A DNA stretch of 64,000 nt, from positions 152,776 through 216,775 of the forward strand of contig NZ_JAGGLV010000012.1 in NCBI RefSeq assembly GCF_017874735.1, written 5' to 3'. This document shows positions 27,417-37,047 of the stretch, piece by piece. The notes under the pieces were generated by a model, which was not told where the DNA came from, made no database searches, and saw nothing but the letters and a program-made list of their open reading frames with translations. The position numbers and the translations under genes are program-made. Position 1 is the first letter of the stretch, and each line of letters opens with the position of its first letter. The DNA is from Paenibacillus silagei. Lineage in GTDB: Bacteria; Bacillota; Bacilli; Paenibacillales; Paenibacillaceae.

Positions 27417-29114
27417 TCATTTGCTGCTCCCGCCCTTCTCTGCGTACCAGTCGTTGACCTCAGCCGTAATCTGCTCGCCGCCCAGCTTGTTCCACTGTGC
27501 CACGAAATTATCGAACCCGCTGAGCGGTCTGCCCTGAATGATATCAAGAAAGGCATCAATCTGAAGATTATTTAGAATATTCTGCTTCTCGATCATCGTC
27601 TCTGTAGGTGCGCCGACGAAGCTCTCATAGAGCAGCTGAGATTTACGTTCATACCCGTCCAGAATGGAAAAAGCACCCGAAGGCCCGTACGTCCGCTCCC
27701 AGCCCCAGCCTGTCTCGCTGTCCGCACCTCCTGCCTCGTAAGCGGCAATCCGCTTCTGGATCGTCTTCGCTTCATCCTGAAGCACGGAGGCATCGCCGTT
27801 GCGCCGGAAGGTCTCCAGCTCCCGGAAGGCCTCCAGGTTCTTCTGCACCGGAAACGGCGTCACCGGCGACAGCTTCCACACCGCCTGCGGAGCGTTATAG
27901 TACCGCTCCACCTCACTCGTAGCCCCCCAATTCTTCTCCAGATGCAGGTTAATCAGCTTAATCAGCGCCTCCGGATGCTGGACGCCTTGCTTGACCGCCA
28001 GGAACTGGTTGGTGCTGAACGGAAGCGGCACCTTCGGCGCGGCCCCCGACTCCGAGACCAGCGGGAAGGCTTGCCACTCAGCCTGCGGATTATGCTCACG
28101 GCTGGACTGCACGAGGAAGGAGCCCCACTGCTCCCCATACATCATTCCAACCTGCTCATGCTCAATCCAGTCGCTGGCCTTGACCCCGTCCTTGAAGGCG
28201 AATTCCCTGTCAATCTGTCCTGTCCGGTACAACTCCTGAAGCACCTGCAGGGCATGCTTGACCTCCGGCTGGATCCCTCCATAGACCAGCTTGCCGGTCT
28301 TGTCCTTAATCCAGATTCCAGGATACGCACCATAACCGGCCATGAACCCGGTAAGTCCCATGACCGGGTCCCACAGATATTTGGTGACCGCAAGGCCATA
28401 GGTATCATGCTTGCCGTTACCGTCAGGATCTTGCTGCGTAAACGCTTTCGAAATAGCCAGCACCTCTGCCATCGTCTGCGGGGGCTGCAGGCCGAGACGC
28501 TCCAGCCAGTCCGTCCGAATCCACAGGAACATCGCGCCCTCAATGGACGAATTGGTCTCCGGGATCGCCATAAGCTTGCCGTCAAGGGTAACCGTCTCGA
28601 ACGGGCCCGTTCCTTCCTCGCTCAGCACCTTGCGGGTTAACGGGGTTGCATACTCGTCATAGACTTCGCTCAGATCCTGGATCAGCCCTGCATTGCTCAG
28701 CACCCTGAGCTGCGAAGCATTCACCCGCACAATATCAGGGATATCCCCGGAGGCCAGAGATACCCCCAGCTTGCGGGAGTAGATGGAGCTCCACTCCGTC
28801 CAATCATAGGTGACCCTAATGCCGAGCACCTCTTCATACAGCTCGGTCCAGCGGTTATGCTCCAGCGACTCTCCCGGCAATTCCTTCAGTATTTCTTCCA
28901 GCGCATCGTTGTTCTCACGTACGAACGACAGCTGGATGGGCGGATCATATTTGCTTAGACCCGGCTCTTCATATAACGAAGCGCTCCCCGGCTGTCCCTC
29001 AGGAACCGGAGAACGCTCCGCAAGGTTACTGCTTCTCTCACAAGCGGTTAACAGTTGTACGGCCATGCATGCAGCGACAGTCCAGGCCATTGTATTCTTG
29101 ATTGTTTTGGGCAC
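27417..29114 (-). CDS. Extracellular solute-binding lipoprotein (LplA type), linked to kinase
   Basis: 565 aa from GTG at 29114, 9 nt after GTGAGG; a GTG five codons earlier is possible. The lipobox is LLTACER. The protein is a long family 1 SBP like LplA/YtcQ (AWTVAACMAVQ signal; LGVSLASGDIPDIV; TWP-like C-terminal part ending YAEKGGSSK). There are no permease genes in the operon, which continues into kinase and regulator genes. I infer a sensing role, or shared use of a permease pair encoded elsewhere. Confidence 0.87.
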   Translation of the reverse strand: MPKTIKNTMAWTVAACMAVQLLTACERSSNLAERSPVPEGQPGSASLYEEPGLSKYDPPIQLSFVRENNDALEEILKELPGESLEHNRWTELYEEVLGIRVTYDWTEWSSIYSRKLGVSLASGDIPDIVRVNASQLRVLSNAGLIQDLSEVYDEYATPLTRKVLSEEGTGPFETVTLDGKLMAIPETNSSIEGAMFLWIRTDWLERLGLQPPQTMAEVLAISKAFTQQDPDGNGKHDTYGLAVTKYLWDPVMGLTGFMAGYGAYPGIWIKDKTGKLVYGGIQPEVKHALQVLQELYRTGQIDREFAFKDGVKASDWIEHEQVGMMYGEQWGSFLVQSSREHNPQAEWQAFPLVSESGAAPKVPLPFSTNQFLAVKQGVQHPEALIKLINLHLEKNWGATSEVERYYNAPQAVWKLSPVTPFPVQKNLEAFRELETFRRNGDASVLQDEAKTIQKRIAAYEAGGADSETGWGWERTYGPSGAFSILDGYERKSQLLYESFVGAPTETMIEKQNILNNLQIDAFLDIIQGRPLSGFDNFVAQWNKLGGEQITAEVNDWYAEKGGSSK

Positions 29115-29227
29115 CAGTTGCAACCTCACTTTGCAAGATTATTTATTACCGGAATATTATATTATCCCGGCAAAAATAATGAAATTGTAAGGTGCATTTC
29201 TTGTTTGGCTTACCCGTTCTTTACCAT

Positions 29228-30478
29228 TTAGAAATTGGTGACCGCCTGGAAGGCCGGTTTGGGCTGATGCTGCCTGTCGAACAGCATCGGCGCCTCGGTC
29301 CGCTCGGTCGGGAACGTGCTCAGCCAGGTATGATCATCCGCAATGCCCCAGAACATGACCCCGCTTAACAGCTCCTTCCTGTCTCTTAGAGCAGCGAATA
29401 GCTCGCCGTACCGCGCAGCCTGCCGCTGCAGGATATCCTCAGGAACTACAGGGCCGACATCGCTGAGATCGTTATAGACATACAGGCTCATATCCAGCTC
29501 GGTGATCTGATTATCAAGGCCGAGGGCATGGAACTTCTCCATGGACAGGGTAATACTCTCCACCGAAGGATAGTCCAGATTAATATGGGTCTGGTGGCCA
29601 ACCCCGTCAATCGGCACCCCCTTCGCCAGCATGTCCTTCACCAGCTCGTAGAGCCGGTCCCGCTTCTCGGGATTATCTGTGCCGTAATCATTAATATACA
29701 GCTTAAGCTCCGGCCCTCCAGCCTTGCGGGCCGCCCGGAAGGCTGTCTCGATGAATTCGGTGCCGGTAATCTTATACCAGTCGCTGGCCCGCATGCCATC
29801 CGGGTCTCCAGGCTCAATCACCTCATTCACTACATCCCAGGAGGAGATGTCGTCCTTGTAACGGCTGACAACAGCGGTAATGTAGCTGTCTAGCCGCTTC
29901 AGCAGCAGCTTCTTGTTCGCTTCGCGCCCTGCTGCATCGGTCTCATCCGCCATTGCCTGACCGGCTTCATCCCGGAAGAACCATTCCGGTGTCTGGCTGT
30001 GCCACACCAGGGTGTGGAAGCGCAGCCCCATGCCGTTCGCCTTCGCGAAGGCGACGATCCGGTCGGCCCGTTCCCAGGTGAAGGTGCCTTCAGCCGGAGC
30101 AATTGCATCCGGCTTCATGACATTCTCGGCCACGAGCCAGTTCACATGCCGCTTCAGCAGGTCGGCTGCGGGACCCTCCAATTGGTCCGGTTCCACCGCA
30201 GCTCCAATAGGAAAGTAATCCGCATAGGCTGCCGCCAGCGGCGGAGCCTCCTGCTGCACCGGAGCTTCTGCCGCAGCATCAGGCGAAGCTGTAGGGGCAG
30301 CGGACGGAGTCCCGGCGGGCGAGGCCGCCGGGGATGACGCTACATTCCCTGGCGGGGATGCAGCAGGAGCCGCATCCCCGCCAGGAGCGGAGCAGCCGGA
30401 TAACCATAGAAGCGCGGCTGCGAAGACTATACTCCGGGCCAGTCTGGCCGGAGTGCTTGTTCTGTTCTTTTGGTGCAC
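29228..30478 (-). CDS. Endo-1,4-beta-xylanase, GH10 lipoprotein
   Basis: 416 aa from GTG at 30478, with AGGAGG six nt upstream; an ATG two codons before it sits directly on the RBS. The lipobox is LLWLSGC, then an Ala/Pro/Ser-rich linker (about 25-85), then a complete GH10 barrel. The acid/base Glu is in DVVNEVIEPGD (about 220) and the nucleophile Glu in ITELDMSLY (about 325); HTLVWHSQTPEWF is also typical. It is the last gene of the ten-gene importer locus, so the locus probably handles xylo-oligosaccharides released at the cell surface by this anchored enzyme. Confidence 0.95.
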   Translation of the reverse strand: MHQKNRTSTPARLARSIVFAAALLWLSGCSAPGGDAAPAASPPGNVASSPAASPAGTPSAAPTASPDAAAEAPVQQEAPPLAAAYADYFPIGAAVEPDQLEGPAADLLKRHVNWLVAENVMKPDAIAPAEGTFTWERADRIVAFAKANGMGLRFHTLVWHSQTPEWFFRDEAGQAMADETDAAGREANKKLLLKRLDSYITAVVSRYKDDISSWDVVNEVIEPGDPDGMRASDWYKITGTEFIETAFRAARKAGGPELKLYINDYGTDNPEKRDRLYELVKDMLAKGVPIDGVGHQTHINLDYPSVESITLSMEKFHALGLDNQITELDMSLYVYNDLSDVGPVVPEDILQRQAARYGELFAALRDRKELLSGVMFWGIADDHTWLSTFPTERTEAPMLFDRQHQPKPAFQAVTNF

Positions 30479-30497
30479 AGTCATCCTCCTTCTACGG

Positions 30498-31448
30498 TTA
30501 TCCCACAATCCCGGTACGCTCAATACTCTCCACGAAATACCGCTGCACGAACAGGTAGATAATGATCAGCGGCAGAATAGCCAGCAGAATCCCTGTATCC
30601 TGGACCATGCTGAGGTAGAACGGATCAGCCTTGGAATTGGCGCCGTCCTCCAGCAGAATCGCCAGATTATACGGCAGCGAGCCGAGCTGGGTCGCCATCA
30701 CCTTGCTGGATGTCAGATAAGTCGTGGTGAAGAAGCTGTCGTTCCATTGCCACACAAACGAGAAGAGCAGTACCGTAACAATGGACGGTATCGCGTTAGG
30801 CAGCATAATCCGGTAGAAGGTCTTGCCTACCCCGGCCCCGTCGATATAAGCCGCTTCCTCCACCTCTTTGGGAATCCCCCGGAAGAACTGCCGGAAGATG
30901 AAAATGTACAGCCCCGCCTTCAGCGAATTCGCCGTAGCAGAGGTTAGAATAAACGGCCAGTAGGTGTTGAGCAGATTCACCGATTTGCCGCCCGTTAAGA
31001 GCGGAATCAGCCCCATCAGACTGAAATCCTTCAAATTCAGGTAGACCGGAATCAGAATCGTGATCGGCGGAACCAGGATCGTCAATATGACCCCGGCGAA
31101 CAGCAGCTGGCTCCCTTTGAACTTCAGCCGGGCGAAGCCATACCCTGCAAGCGCGCAGGAGATGGCGGTCAAGATTGTAGTCAGCGCCGACAGGGTGAAG
31201 GTATTCAGCAAGGCCTGCCAGTAATCCATTATTCCAATCGCTTTGACGAAATTGTCGAGCGTGTAATTCTCGGGAAGCCAGACGACAATCGGTGAATACA
31301 GATCGCTCTTGGCCTTGAAGGCCGTGGATATCTTCTGAAGTACCGGATAGAGGATCACGAACGACAGGCCTGCAATGAGCGTCAGCCGCACGAAGGACCA
31401 TATCCATTTCTTCCAGCGTTCGAGCGACAGTAAGCGGGTCGCATGCAT
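30498..31448 (-). CDS. Carbohydrate ABC transporter permease (MalG type)
   Basis: 316 aa from ATG at 31448 with GGGAGG 9 nt upstream; earlier in-frame starts overlap the upstream gene and RBS. Six membrane helices and an EAA loop VEEAAYIDGAGVGKTFYRIMLP. It forms the second permease pair of the locus with the gene just upstream, and is followed 19 bp later by the xylanase gene. Confidence 0.92.
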   Translation of the reverse strand: MHATRLLSLERWKKWIWSFVRLTLIAGLSFVILYPVLQKISTAFKAKSDLYSPIVVWLPENYTLDNFVKAIGIMDYWQALLNTFTLSALTTILTAISCALAGYGFARLKFKGSQLLFAGVILTILVPPITILIPVYLNLKDFSLMGLIPLLTGGKSVNLLNTYWPFILTSATANSLKAGLYIFIFRQFFRGIPKEVEEAAYIDGAGVGKTFYRIMLPNAIPSIVTVLLFSFVWQWNDSFFTTTYLTSSKVMATQLGSLPYNLAILLEDGANSKADPFYLSMVQDTGILLAILPLIIIYLFVQRYFVESIERTGIVG

Positions 31449-31464
31449 TAGTCCCATCCTCCCT

Positions 31465-32370
31465 TTAATCATAGTAGAAGACCTTCTTCGAGATCAGATA
31501 GCTGCTGACGGCCAGAATTAAGGCCACTGCGGCGAAATACAGCCAGGCCATCGCAGAGCTTAGACCGAAGTTGAACTGGGTGAAGCCGGTCTCCCGGATC
31601 AGGTCCGTCATGGCGTTATTCGAGAAGGAATCGATAATCGTATAAATGGAATTCACCAGAATGAGCGGGCTGACCATGGGAAAAGTGATTTTCCAGAAGG
31701 CCTCATAGCCGGTTGCCCCTTCCATCTTGGACGCCTCATACAGCTGCGGCGAGATGGTCTGGATGCCGGCCAGGAAAATCAGAATCTGTACGCCGGATTG
31801 GCTCACAATACTATAGATGCGGCTCACGGCGCTGGTCAGATAGTTCACTACCCATTCGCTTAAGCCCGCATCCAGCATCAGCCCCTCCAGCTCGAAGGTG
31901 CCCAGCCCCTGAATCGCTCCCGCTCCGGCATTCTGATCGTTGACCGCCTGAATTAGGCTGGTGCTCTCCAGGCTCAGAATGACCCCGGAGGCCAGAATAA
32001 CGGGCAGGAAGAAAATCGAACGGGCCAGCGATCTGCCGATGAACTTCTGATTCAGCAGCACCGCCAGGAACAGACTGAAGATGACGATCAGCGGCACATT
32101 GATGACCATATTCATAATGGCATCGGCCAGCGAGCGGTTGAATTCGGTATTCACCGTCAGTGCTTCGGCATAATTCTGGAAGCCGCTGAAATGAACAATC
32201 AGTCCGTCGGAATTAGCCTGCACCGAGCTTAAGCTGTAGCGCAGCGAAGACAACAACGGAATCAGGAAGAAGAAGATGAACCCCAGCAGCCAGGGCAGCA
32301 CATAGAAGAAGCCCATTAATGCCTTTTGCTCTTTGTAGGATCTGCGGTCCAGTCTAAGTATGGATTTCAA
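31465..32370 (-). CDS. Carbohydrate ABC transporter permease (MalF type)
   Basis: 301 aa, MKSILRLDRRSYKEQKALMG. Six membrane helices, long extracellular loop after helix 3 (NAGAGAIQGLGTFELEG), EAA loop LYEASKMEGATGYEAFWK. Its start overlaps the DUF5696-like gene stop by 4 bp, so expression is coupled to that envelope protein. Confidence 0.92.
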   Translation of the reverse strand: MKSILRLDRRSYKEQKALMGFFYVLPWLLGFIFFFLIPLLSSLRYSLSSVQANSDGLIVHFSGFQNYAEALTVNTEFNRSLADAIMNMVINVPLIVIFSLFLAVLLNQKFIGRSLARSIFFLPVILASGVILSLESTSLIQAVNDQNAGAGAIQGLGTFELEGLMLDAGLSEWVVNYLTSAVSRIYSIVSQSGVQILIFLAGIQTISPQLYEASKMEGATGYEAFWKITFPMVSPLILVNSIYTIIDSFSNNAMTDLIRETGFTQFNFGLSSAMAWLYFAAVALILAVSSYLISKKVFYYD

Positions 32371-34931
32371 GATTGCTCACCACCCGTAATATAGCTTTCG
32401 GCTTCAACCGTCCGGCCTTCAGCAAGGACTGCTGTCTTATTGTAGTTGACGATGACAGACATCCCGTTACCGTAAGTGCTTTTATAGACACCGTCTGCCA
32501 GCTTCTCATGACCCGTCAGCCGCTGATTCTGAACGTTCTTCATCACTCCGTTCACTTCAGTGTACATATCGGCTGCCTGGTTGATCCACTGCTCGTAATT
32601 GACCGCATACAGGTTATCGTAGTCGGTATCCTTCACCTTGTAATTAGGCGCATACATCCATTCATAATAGATACCGGAGCCGTACTCCAGACTCTTCAGG
32701 ATATACTGCCTTGGATTCGTGAACGTGGACAGGTTGTAAGGCTTGCCGGTGTAATTCACATATCCCCGCACCACCATCGGATAGAACGGAATCTCCTCAT
32801 CCTCCAGCTTGAACCGGCTGCTGGACACCGGAGCATCCGTAATGTCAGAGAGATACGGGAGGGCGTAGGCATTCCCGCCGTCCGCGAGAATGCGCAGGGA
32901 CTGTCCGGTGATCTTCTCCAGCGATTGGACCGATATCTGCTCGGACGCAGACCGGTCGATCTCCTGGTTCTTACGGAAATCGCTGTTCAATTGATCGGCC
33001 ATATCCCTGAGTGAGATGCCCCCGGTCTGAAACGGCGCAATCTCCTTCAGCGTGGCATCGACATATCCGCCGATCCTGCTTGGCGAAATAATGTAGGCAG
33101 GCGTGAAGGAACGGTCCCGCCGGTTCAAGGCCATATTGTACGGATAGACGGCTGCCGGAATCTCACTGAGCATCCGGGAAGCCTTCTGATTAATACGGAA
33201 GCCGGAGGTCTGGTTCGCCCGAAGCAGAGCCACGTCAGGGAAGAGCTGAATATCTTGCTCCTTAGCGTATGCTGCCAGCCGGTTCAGTCCCTTGCTGCCG
33301 CCGATCGCCTGATCCACAGACAGCCGGTCCGGCACCTTGTGATCGAGGCCCCTGTTGAACCAGCCGGCATATTTCAGCTTGATATGATCAATGCCGCGCT
33401 GCTTCATCTGCTCCAGAATGCTCTGGGCCTCTTCGAAGGTCGTCAACGCCTCCAGCGATTGATACGGAATACCCAGGACATGCTTGGTCTTCGTGATTCC
33501 GCCCACCAGCTCCAGATAGAACGGCGTATTCACAGGAGCTTCTGCGGAAGCTGCCGGCTGCGCCTCAGGCAGTCCGCCATGCTCCGCCAGATAGCTCTGG
33601 TAATAACGCGCCATGCCCGGATAAGAGGCCTCTGCTCCGCTCAGGAACGCGTAACGGACGACATAATCTGTCTTAGGCGGCTCCTGCTGGAATTTCGGCA
33701 GGGTGCGGTTCTGATCGCTTGACGTCAGGGTAAGATCTCCCTTGGCAATCAGGGTGAAGCTCGGATACACATAGTTGTATCCATTCAATCTGCCGCTGGT
33801 ATCCGCGTTGATGGTAGCCAAGGACGCACCTTGTTCAATAATGCCCAGCATGGCGCCTTCCTCCCGGATCAAGCCGAACACCGGCAGCTTGACCTCCTGC
33901 TGCTGCGCATAGGCATCTGTGGTCTCCATCGTCCCGTCCACACCATATACCGCCTGCTTATATGCGGGATAACGGATCTTTCCGTTATTGAAATGAATCA
34001 GCGCTCCTGAGCCGTCCGGCACCAGGATGGAACCCGAATCCTTGCTCCCTCCGGCACCCAGGAAGCTCAGCAGGGAGATGTCATTCACCGGATAATCCGC
34101 AGGATAGCGGATATCCGCTGCCGGAACCTTGACGACCAGCTGATCCCCGTCCAGGGCGTATTCAATGGCGAGCTGAAAAATACGCGGCGCAGGCTTGGTC
34201 TGGCTGAGTTTGTTCTCGGCGATATCCTGCTGCAGATCTTCCTCTGTGTACCCCGCCTTCTCGAAGCCCTTCAGGGTCCGCTCCAGCTGAAGCCCCTTCA
34301 GCGCTTCATCGTTTCGCGTATATACCCCGTTCTCCTCATCGAAGGTGTAGGCAATTTTCATCGTCCGCTGCCCGGTCTTATCCATCTTGCTCATGATCTT
34401 CTCCTCGAACCGCTCCTTGCCCATCTTCATCGGCAGATCCTCCGCTGTTGCGGCGGTCGTTCCGAACTGGTAGAAGACCTTGACGCCCTCCGGCGTCAGT
34501 TCCATCTTCATTTGCTTATGGGCCACGCTGTCCGTATATGAATTGACAGAGCTGACTTGACCCAGGTTGTTATAGAAATCCAGCTTGAGCTGTGCGGACA
34601 GCAGGTCTTTATTATCCCCGCTGGCCTTGGCATCCGCTTCACGGTCCAGCGGGTTGCTGTACCAGACCGTCCCGTCCGACAGATTCTTGACGGCAATCCC
34701 TCCGGTAGCTTCATCCATGAACAGCCGGAGCTGCGCGTTCTCGAGCACCCCTGTCATGCCGCTCACCCCACTATCGGTGAAGGCAGATTTCAGCGCGCTC
34801 CCTTCCGTAAAGGACACTTCAAGATTCGGTTCATGCCCGCTGGCCTGGCTGCCTGAGCTTGACGCCGAACAGCCGGCCAGCACACTCATACTGAAGAGAA
34901 TCGAGAGCAGCATGATTAACGGCTTCCTCAT
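32367..34931 (-). CDS. DUF5696-like lipoprotein, possible glycosidase-like barrel
   Basis: 854 aa from ATG at 34931, preceded by AGGAGGA; 95 upstream in-frame codons overlap the YIP1 gene and are rejected. The lipobox is VLAGCSAS. Residues about 35-500 are beta-rich (LRLFMDEATGGIAVKNLSDGTVWYS near the start), about 510-760 look like a TIM barrel (MKQRGIDHIKLKYAGWF, IQLFPDVALLRA, LRILADGGNAYALPY), and the tail resembles the beta domain of glycosidases (GVYKSTYGNGMSVIVNYN). I recognise the family as DUF5696, common beside sugar importers in Paenibacillus; no activity is established to my knowledge, and the enzymatic idea is inference. Confidence 0.82.
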   Translation of the reverse strand: MRKPLIMLLSILFSMSVLAGCSASSSGSQASGHEPNLEVSFTEGSALKSAFTDSGVSGMTGVLENAQLRLFMDEATGGIAVKNLSDGTVWYSNPLDREADAKASGDNKDLLSAQLKLDFYNNLGQVSSVNSYTDSVAHKQMKMELTPEGVKVFYQFGTTAATAEDLPMKMGKERFEEKIMSKMDKTGQRTMKIAYTFDEENGVYTRNDEALKGLQLERTLKGFEKAGYTEEDLQQDIAENKLSQTKPAPRIFQLAIEYALDGDQLVVKVPAADIRYPADYPVNDISLLSFLGAGGSKDSGSILVPDGSGALIHFNNGKIRYPAYKQAVYGVDGTMETTDAYAQQQEVKLPVFGLIREEGAMLGIIEQGASLATINADTSGRLNGYNYVYPSFTLIAKGDLTLTSSDQNRTLPKFQQEPPKTDYVVRYAFLSGAEASYPGMARYYQSYLAEHGGLPEAQPAASAEAPVNTPFYLELVGGITKTKHVLGIPYQSLEALTTFEEAQSILEQMKQRGIDHIKLKYAGWFNRGLDHKVPDRLSVDQAIGGSKGLNRLAAYAKEQDIQLFPDVALLRANQTSGFRINQKASRMLSEIPAAVYPYNMALNRRDRSFTPAYIISPSRIGGYVDATLKEIAPFQTGGISLRDMADQLNSDFRKNQEIDRSASEQISVQSLEKITGQSLRILADGGNAYALPYLSDITDAPVSSSRFKLEDEEIPFYPMVVRGYVNYTGKPYNLSTFTNPRQYILKSLEYGSGIYYEWMYAPNYKVKDTDYDNLYAVNYEQWINQAADMYTEVNGVMKNVQNQRLTGHEKLADGVYKSTYGNGMSVIVNYNKTAVLAEGRTVEAESYITGGEQS

Positions 34932-34945
34932 TCCCGGTCCTCCTC

Positions 34946-35572
34946 CTATCTCCTCAAGACAATTTCTTGGTATATGGTCGAGACGAATGCAATCATCTGC
35001 TGAACCAGACTGAAGAACAGCAGGGTCAGGAAAGCCATGAAGGCCATAGCGAGCAGCGTCAGCAGAATCGTCCCGATCGTTTTGGACGGAGAGAACTGAT
35101 GAACGGTCATAATGCCCACATACAGCAGCAGTCCCGACCAGAGAATGGCAAAGTTTTTGAAAAAGTAATAAAAAGAGCTCTCCTGAGCCGAGATGAAATT
35201 GCTGATCCAGATCCATGGGAAATTAATCAGGACAATCGGAACCAGGGCGAAGCAGGTGGTAATAAAAATCTCCGTGAACTTCCCCTCCCCGTCCATCAGC
35301 GTAGTCAGCGACCAGTTCGCCACACACCAGAACAGAACAGGAACCAGCACATAGACCGCTTCCAGCAGGCTGTTCAGATACCGGGGATTATTCATATTGA
35401 CCAGGAACCCGCTGTATTGATTGCCCAGAACATTCGTCAGAATCAGCATAAACAGAATGCCGAAGGAGATGATCAGACTGGTTTTTTGACTGCGTTCATA
35501 TTTGAGGTCCCAGTATCCGTTGAACGGATGAACCATCACATACAGCGGATGTTGCAGCGCTTCTCTGTTCAA
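34946..35572 (-). CDS. YIP1-family membrane protein
   Basis: 208 aa from TTG at 35572. This start is chosen because GGTGGAG lies 6 nt upstream and TTGA overlaps the preceding stop in the ATGA manner; a longer frame to 35629 would overlap that gene by 60 bp. The N-terminal HPFNGYWDLKYE motif is typical of bacterial YIP1-domain proteins, and five hydrophobic helices follow (about 35-205). The family function in bacteria is unknown. It sits between an NHL/TPR protein and a DUF5696-like lipoprotein, all apparently at the membrane. Confidence 0.85.
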   Translation of the reverse strand: MNREALQHPLYVMVHPFNGYWDLKYERSQKTSLIISFGILFMLILTNVLGNQYSGFLVNMNNPRYLNSLLEAVYVLVPVLFWCVANWSLTTLMDGEGKFTEIFITTCFALVPIVLINFPWIWISNFISAQESSFYYFFKNFAILWSGLLLYVGIMTVHQFSPSKTIGTILLTLLAMAFMAFLTLLFFSLVQQMIAFVSTIYQEIVLRR

Positions 35573-37029
35573 TGGAGCTCCACCTTCTTTCTGGCCTTCA
35601 TTTTCCGGTACATTCTCAGGCCCAGCCATAGGGCTACCAGCGCGATCAGAGCCGTCATAATGGTGGAGAAATGTCCGCGAAGCACTTCCTTACGGTAGAG
35701 CAGGAACGCTTTGGAATAGTTGGTCCGGTCCATGCTGCGCTCGAAATACTCCGCCGACTCCTTGTACTCGCCTTGCCGCAGATACGCCTTGCCTATACCC
35801 GCATAGGCATACTCCATATTCGCATTCAAGTTGACGACCTTGCTGAACTCCTGGGAAGCCATCTCCTCATCACCGTTATAGTAGCTGCGCACAGCACTGT
35901 TCAGCGTTCTTCCATACTCTGTGGTCTGGAATACCGTGATTTCACCCAGCGCCTGATCCAGCACCAGAATATCGTCACCGCTGTGCTCAATGGCAACCGG
36001 GGTGTTGAATTCGCCCATACGGTTACCAATTCCGCCGAAAATATACAGCAGATAGCCGTCCCCGTTGTACGTGAACACCCGGCCCCGGCTGGCATCCAGC
36101 ACCGCGTATATTTCACTGTCGCTCACATCAATATCCACAAGCCGCGGGGCGCCGCCCGACCGGGTTGAATACATCAGATCGCCGCTGGGCTTGTAATAGC
36201 CCTCTCTCCGCAGAATATCTGCCCCCTGCGCGTTCAGCTTCTTGATCGGGTCCCCGTAATCGTCACCGTTGGTAGCGTACAGAAAGCCTTCGTCATTAAT
36301 GTCCAGATTCGTGAACTCGGTAGGCGTATACATCACCATCTGCTCACGCTGCGCCTTGGTGGAGATCGATTTCCAGAAATACTCTACCGCATCAACATGC
36401 ACCCGGTTCGCGCCAATGAACGATTTGAACACACCATCCGCCCCGAATTCCATGAATCCGTCGAAGACGCCGGCCGACATCACATAGATGCGGTCCGCCT
36501 TGTCTACAGCAACACGGACAGGCTGAAATTCAAAGTTCGCCTGCAATAGCTCGGACTTCGGGGCTTCAATGATCCCCACGGCCTTGAAGTCGCTGTCGAG
36601 ATGGACGATACGCTTATTGCCGGTATCCGCAACATAAATCTCCTTCTGCTTCGTCACATAGATGCCCTGCGGATTGTTGAACTTCTCCGCCTTCCCCTTG
36701 AACTGGAATGCATCTACCGTCTTGACGGACTTATAGTCCTGATCCAGAATCACAAACCGGTTATTGCCGCTATCCAGAACATAGATCTGCTTATCCGCCG
36801 TAACCTGAATATCCTGCGGATTGTTGAATGGGCCCGCACCGGAGCTGGCACCCGTGATGAGCGTAGTAGCCTGGTAGGCGGACGGAGCCGCCACCGCATT
36901 CCCCCAGTATGAATAATTGTAGGAAGGGGCTGCGCTCTCTGCCAGGGCCAGCTCTCCGCCAAGCCCCAGACTGACCAGGCAGCACAAGGCCAGCAGACCG
37001 GTTCTCAGTTTCTTTATCCTTGCGACCAT
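35569..37029 (-). CDS. NHL-repeat beta-propeller protein with TPR and C-terminal anchor
   Basis: 486 aa from ATG at 37029 (a GTG two codons earlier is an alternative; GAGGAGG is upstream of both). A signal peptide (about 1-31) is followed by NHL repeats such as FNNPQDIQVTADKQIYVLDS and FNNPQGIYVTKQKEIYVADT (about 65-390). A short TPR-like region (GIGKAYLRQGEYKESAEYFE) comes next, then one membrane helix (about 457-474) and a basic cytoplasmic tail. The propeller should face outward, in a position to bind a partner or glycan. Function unknown; the conserved neighbours suggest a complex with the importer. Confidence 0.85.
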   Translation of the reverse strand: MVARIKKLRTGLLALCCLVSLGLGGELALAESAAPSYNYSYWGNAVAAPSAYQATTLITGASSGAGPFNNPQDIQVTADKQIYVLDSGNNRFVILDQDYKSVKTVDAFQFKGKAEKFNNPQGIYVTKQKEIYVADTGNKRIVHLDSDFKAVGIIEAPKSELLQANFEFQPVRVAVDKADRIYVMSAGVFDGFMEFGADGVFKSFIGANRVHVDAVEYFWKSISTKAQREQMVMYTPTEFTNLDINDEGFLYATNGDDYGDPIKKLNAQGADILRREGYYKPSGDLMYSTRSGGAPRLVDIDVSDSEIYAVLDASRGRVFTYNGDGYLLYIFGGIGNRMGEFNTPVAIEHSGDDILVLDQALGEITVFQTTEYGRTLNSAVRSYYNGDEEMASQEFSKVVNLNANMEYAYAGIGKAYLRQGEYKESAEYFERSMDRTNYSKAFLLYRKEVLRGHFSTIMTALIALVALWLGLRMYRKMKARKKVELH

Positions 37030-37047
37030 TGTCACCGTTCCTCCTCT

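Noticed and set aside
34932..35216. N-terminal extension of the DUF5696-like protein
   Set aside because: It overlaps the YIP1 gene, and a lipoprotein signal with a strong RBS starts at 34931.
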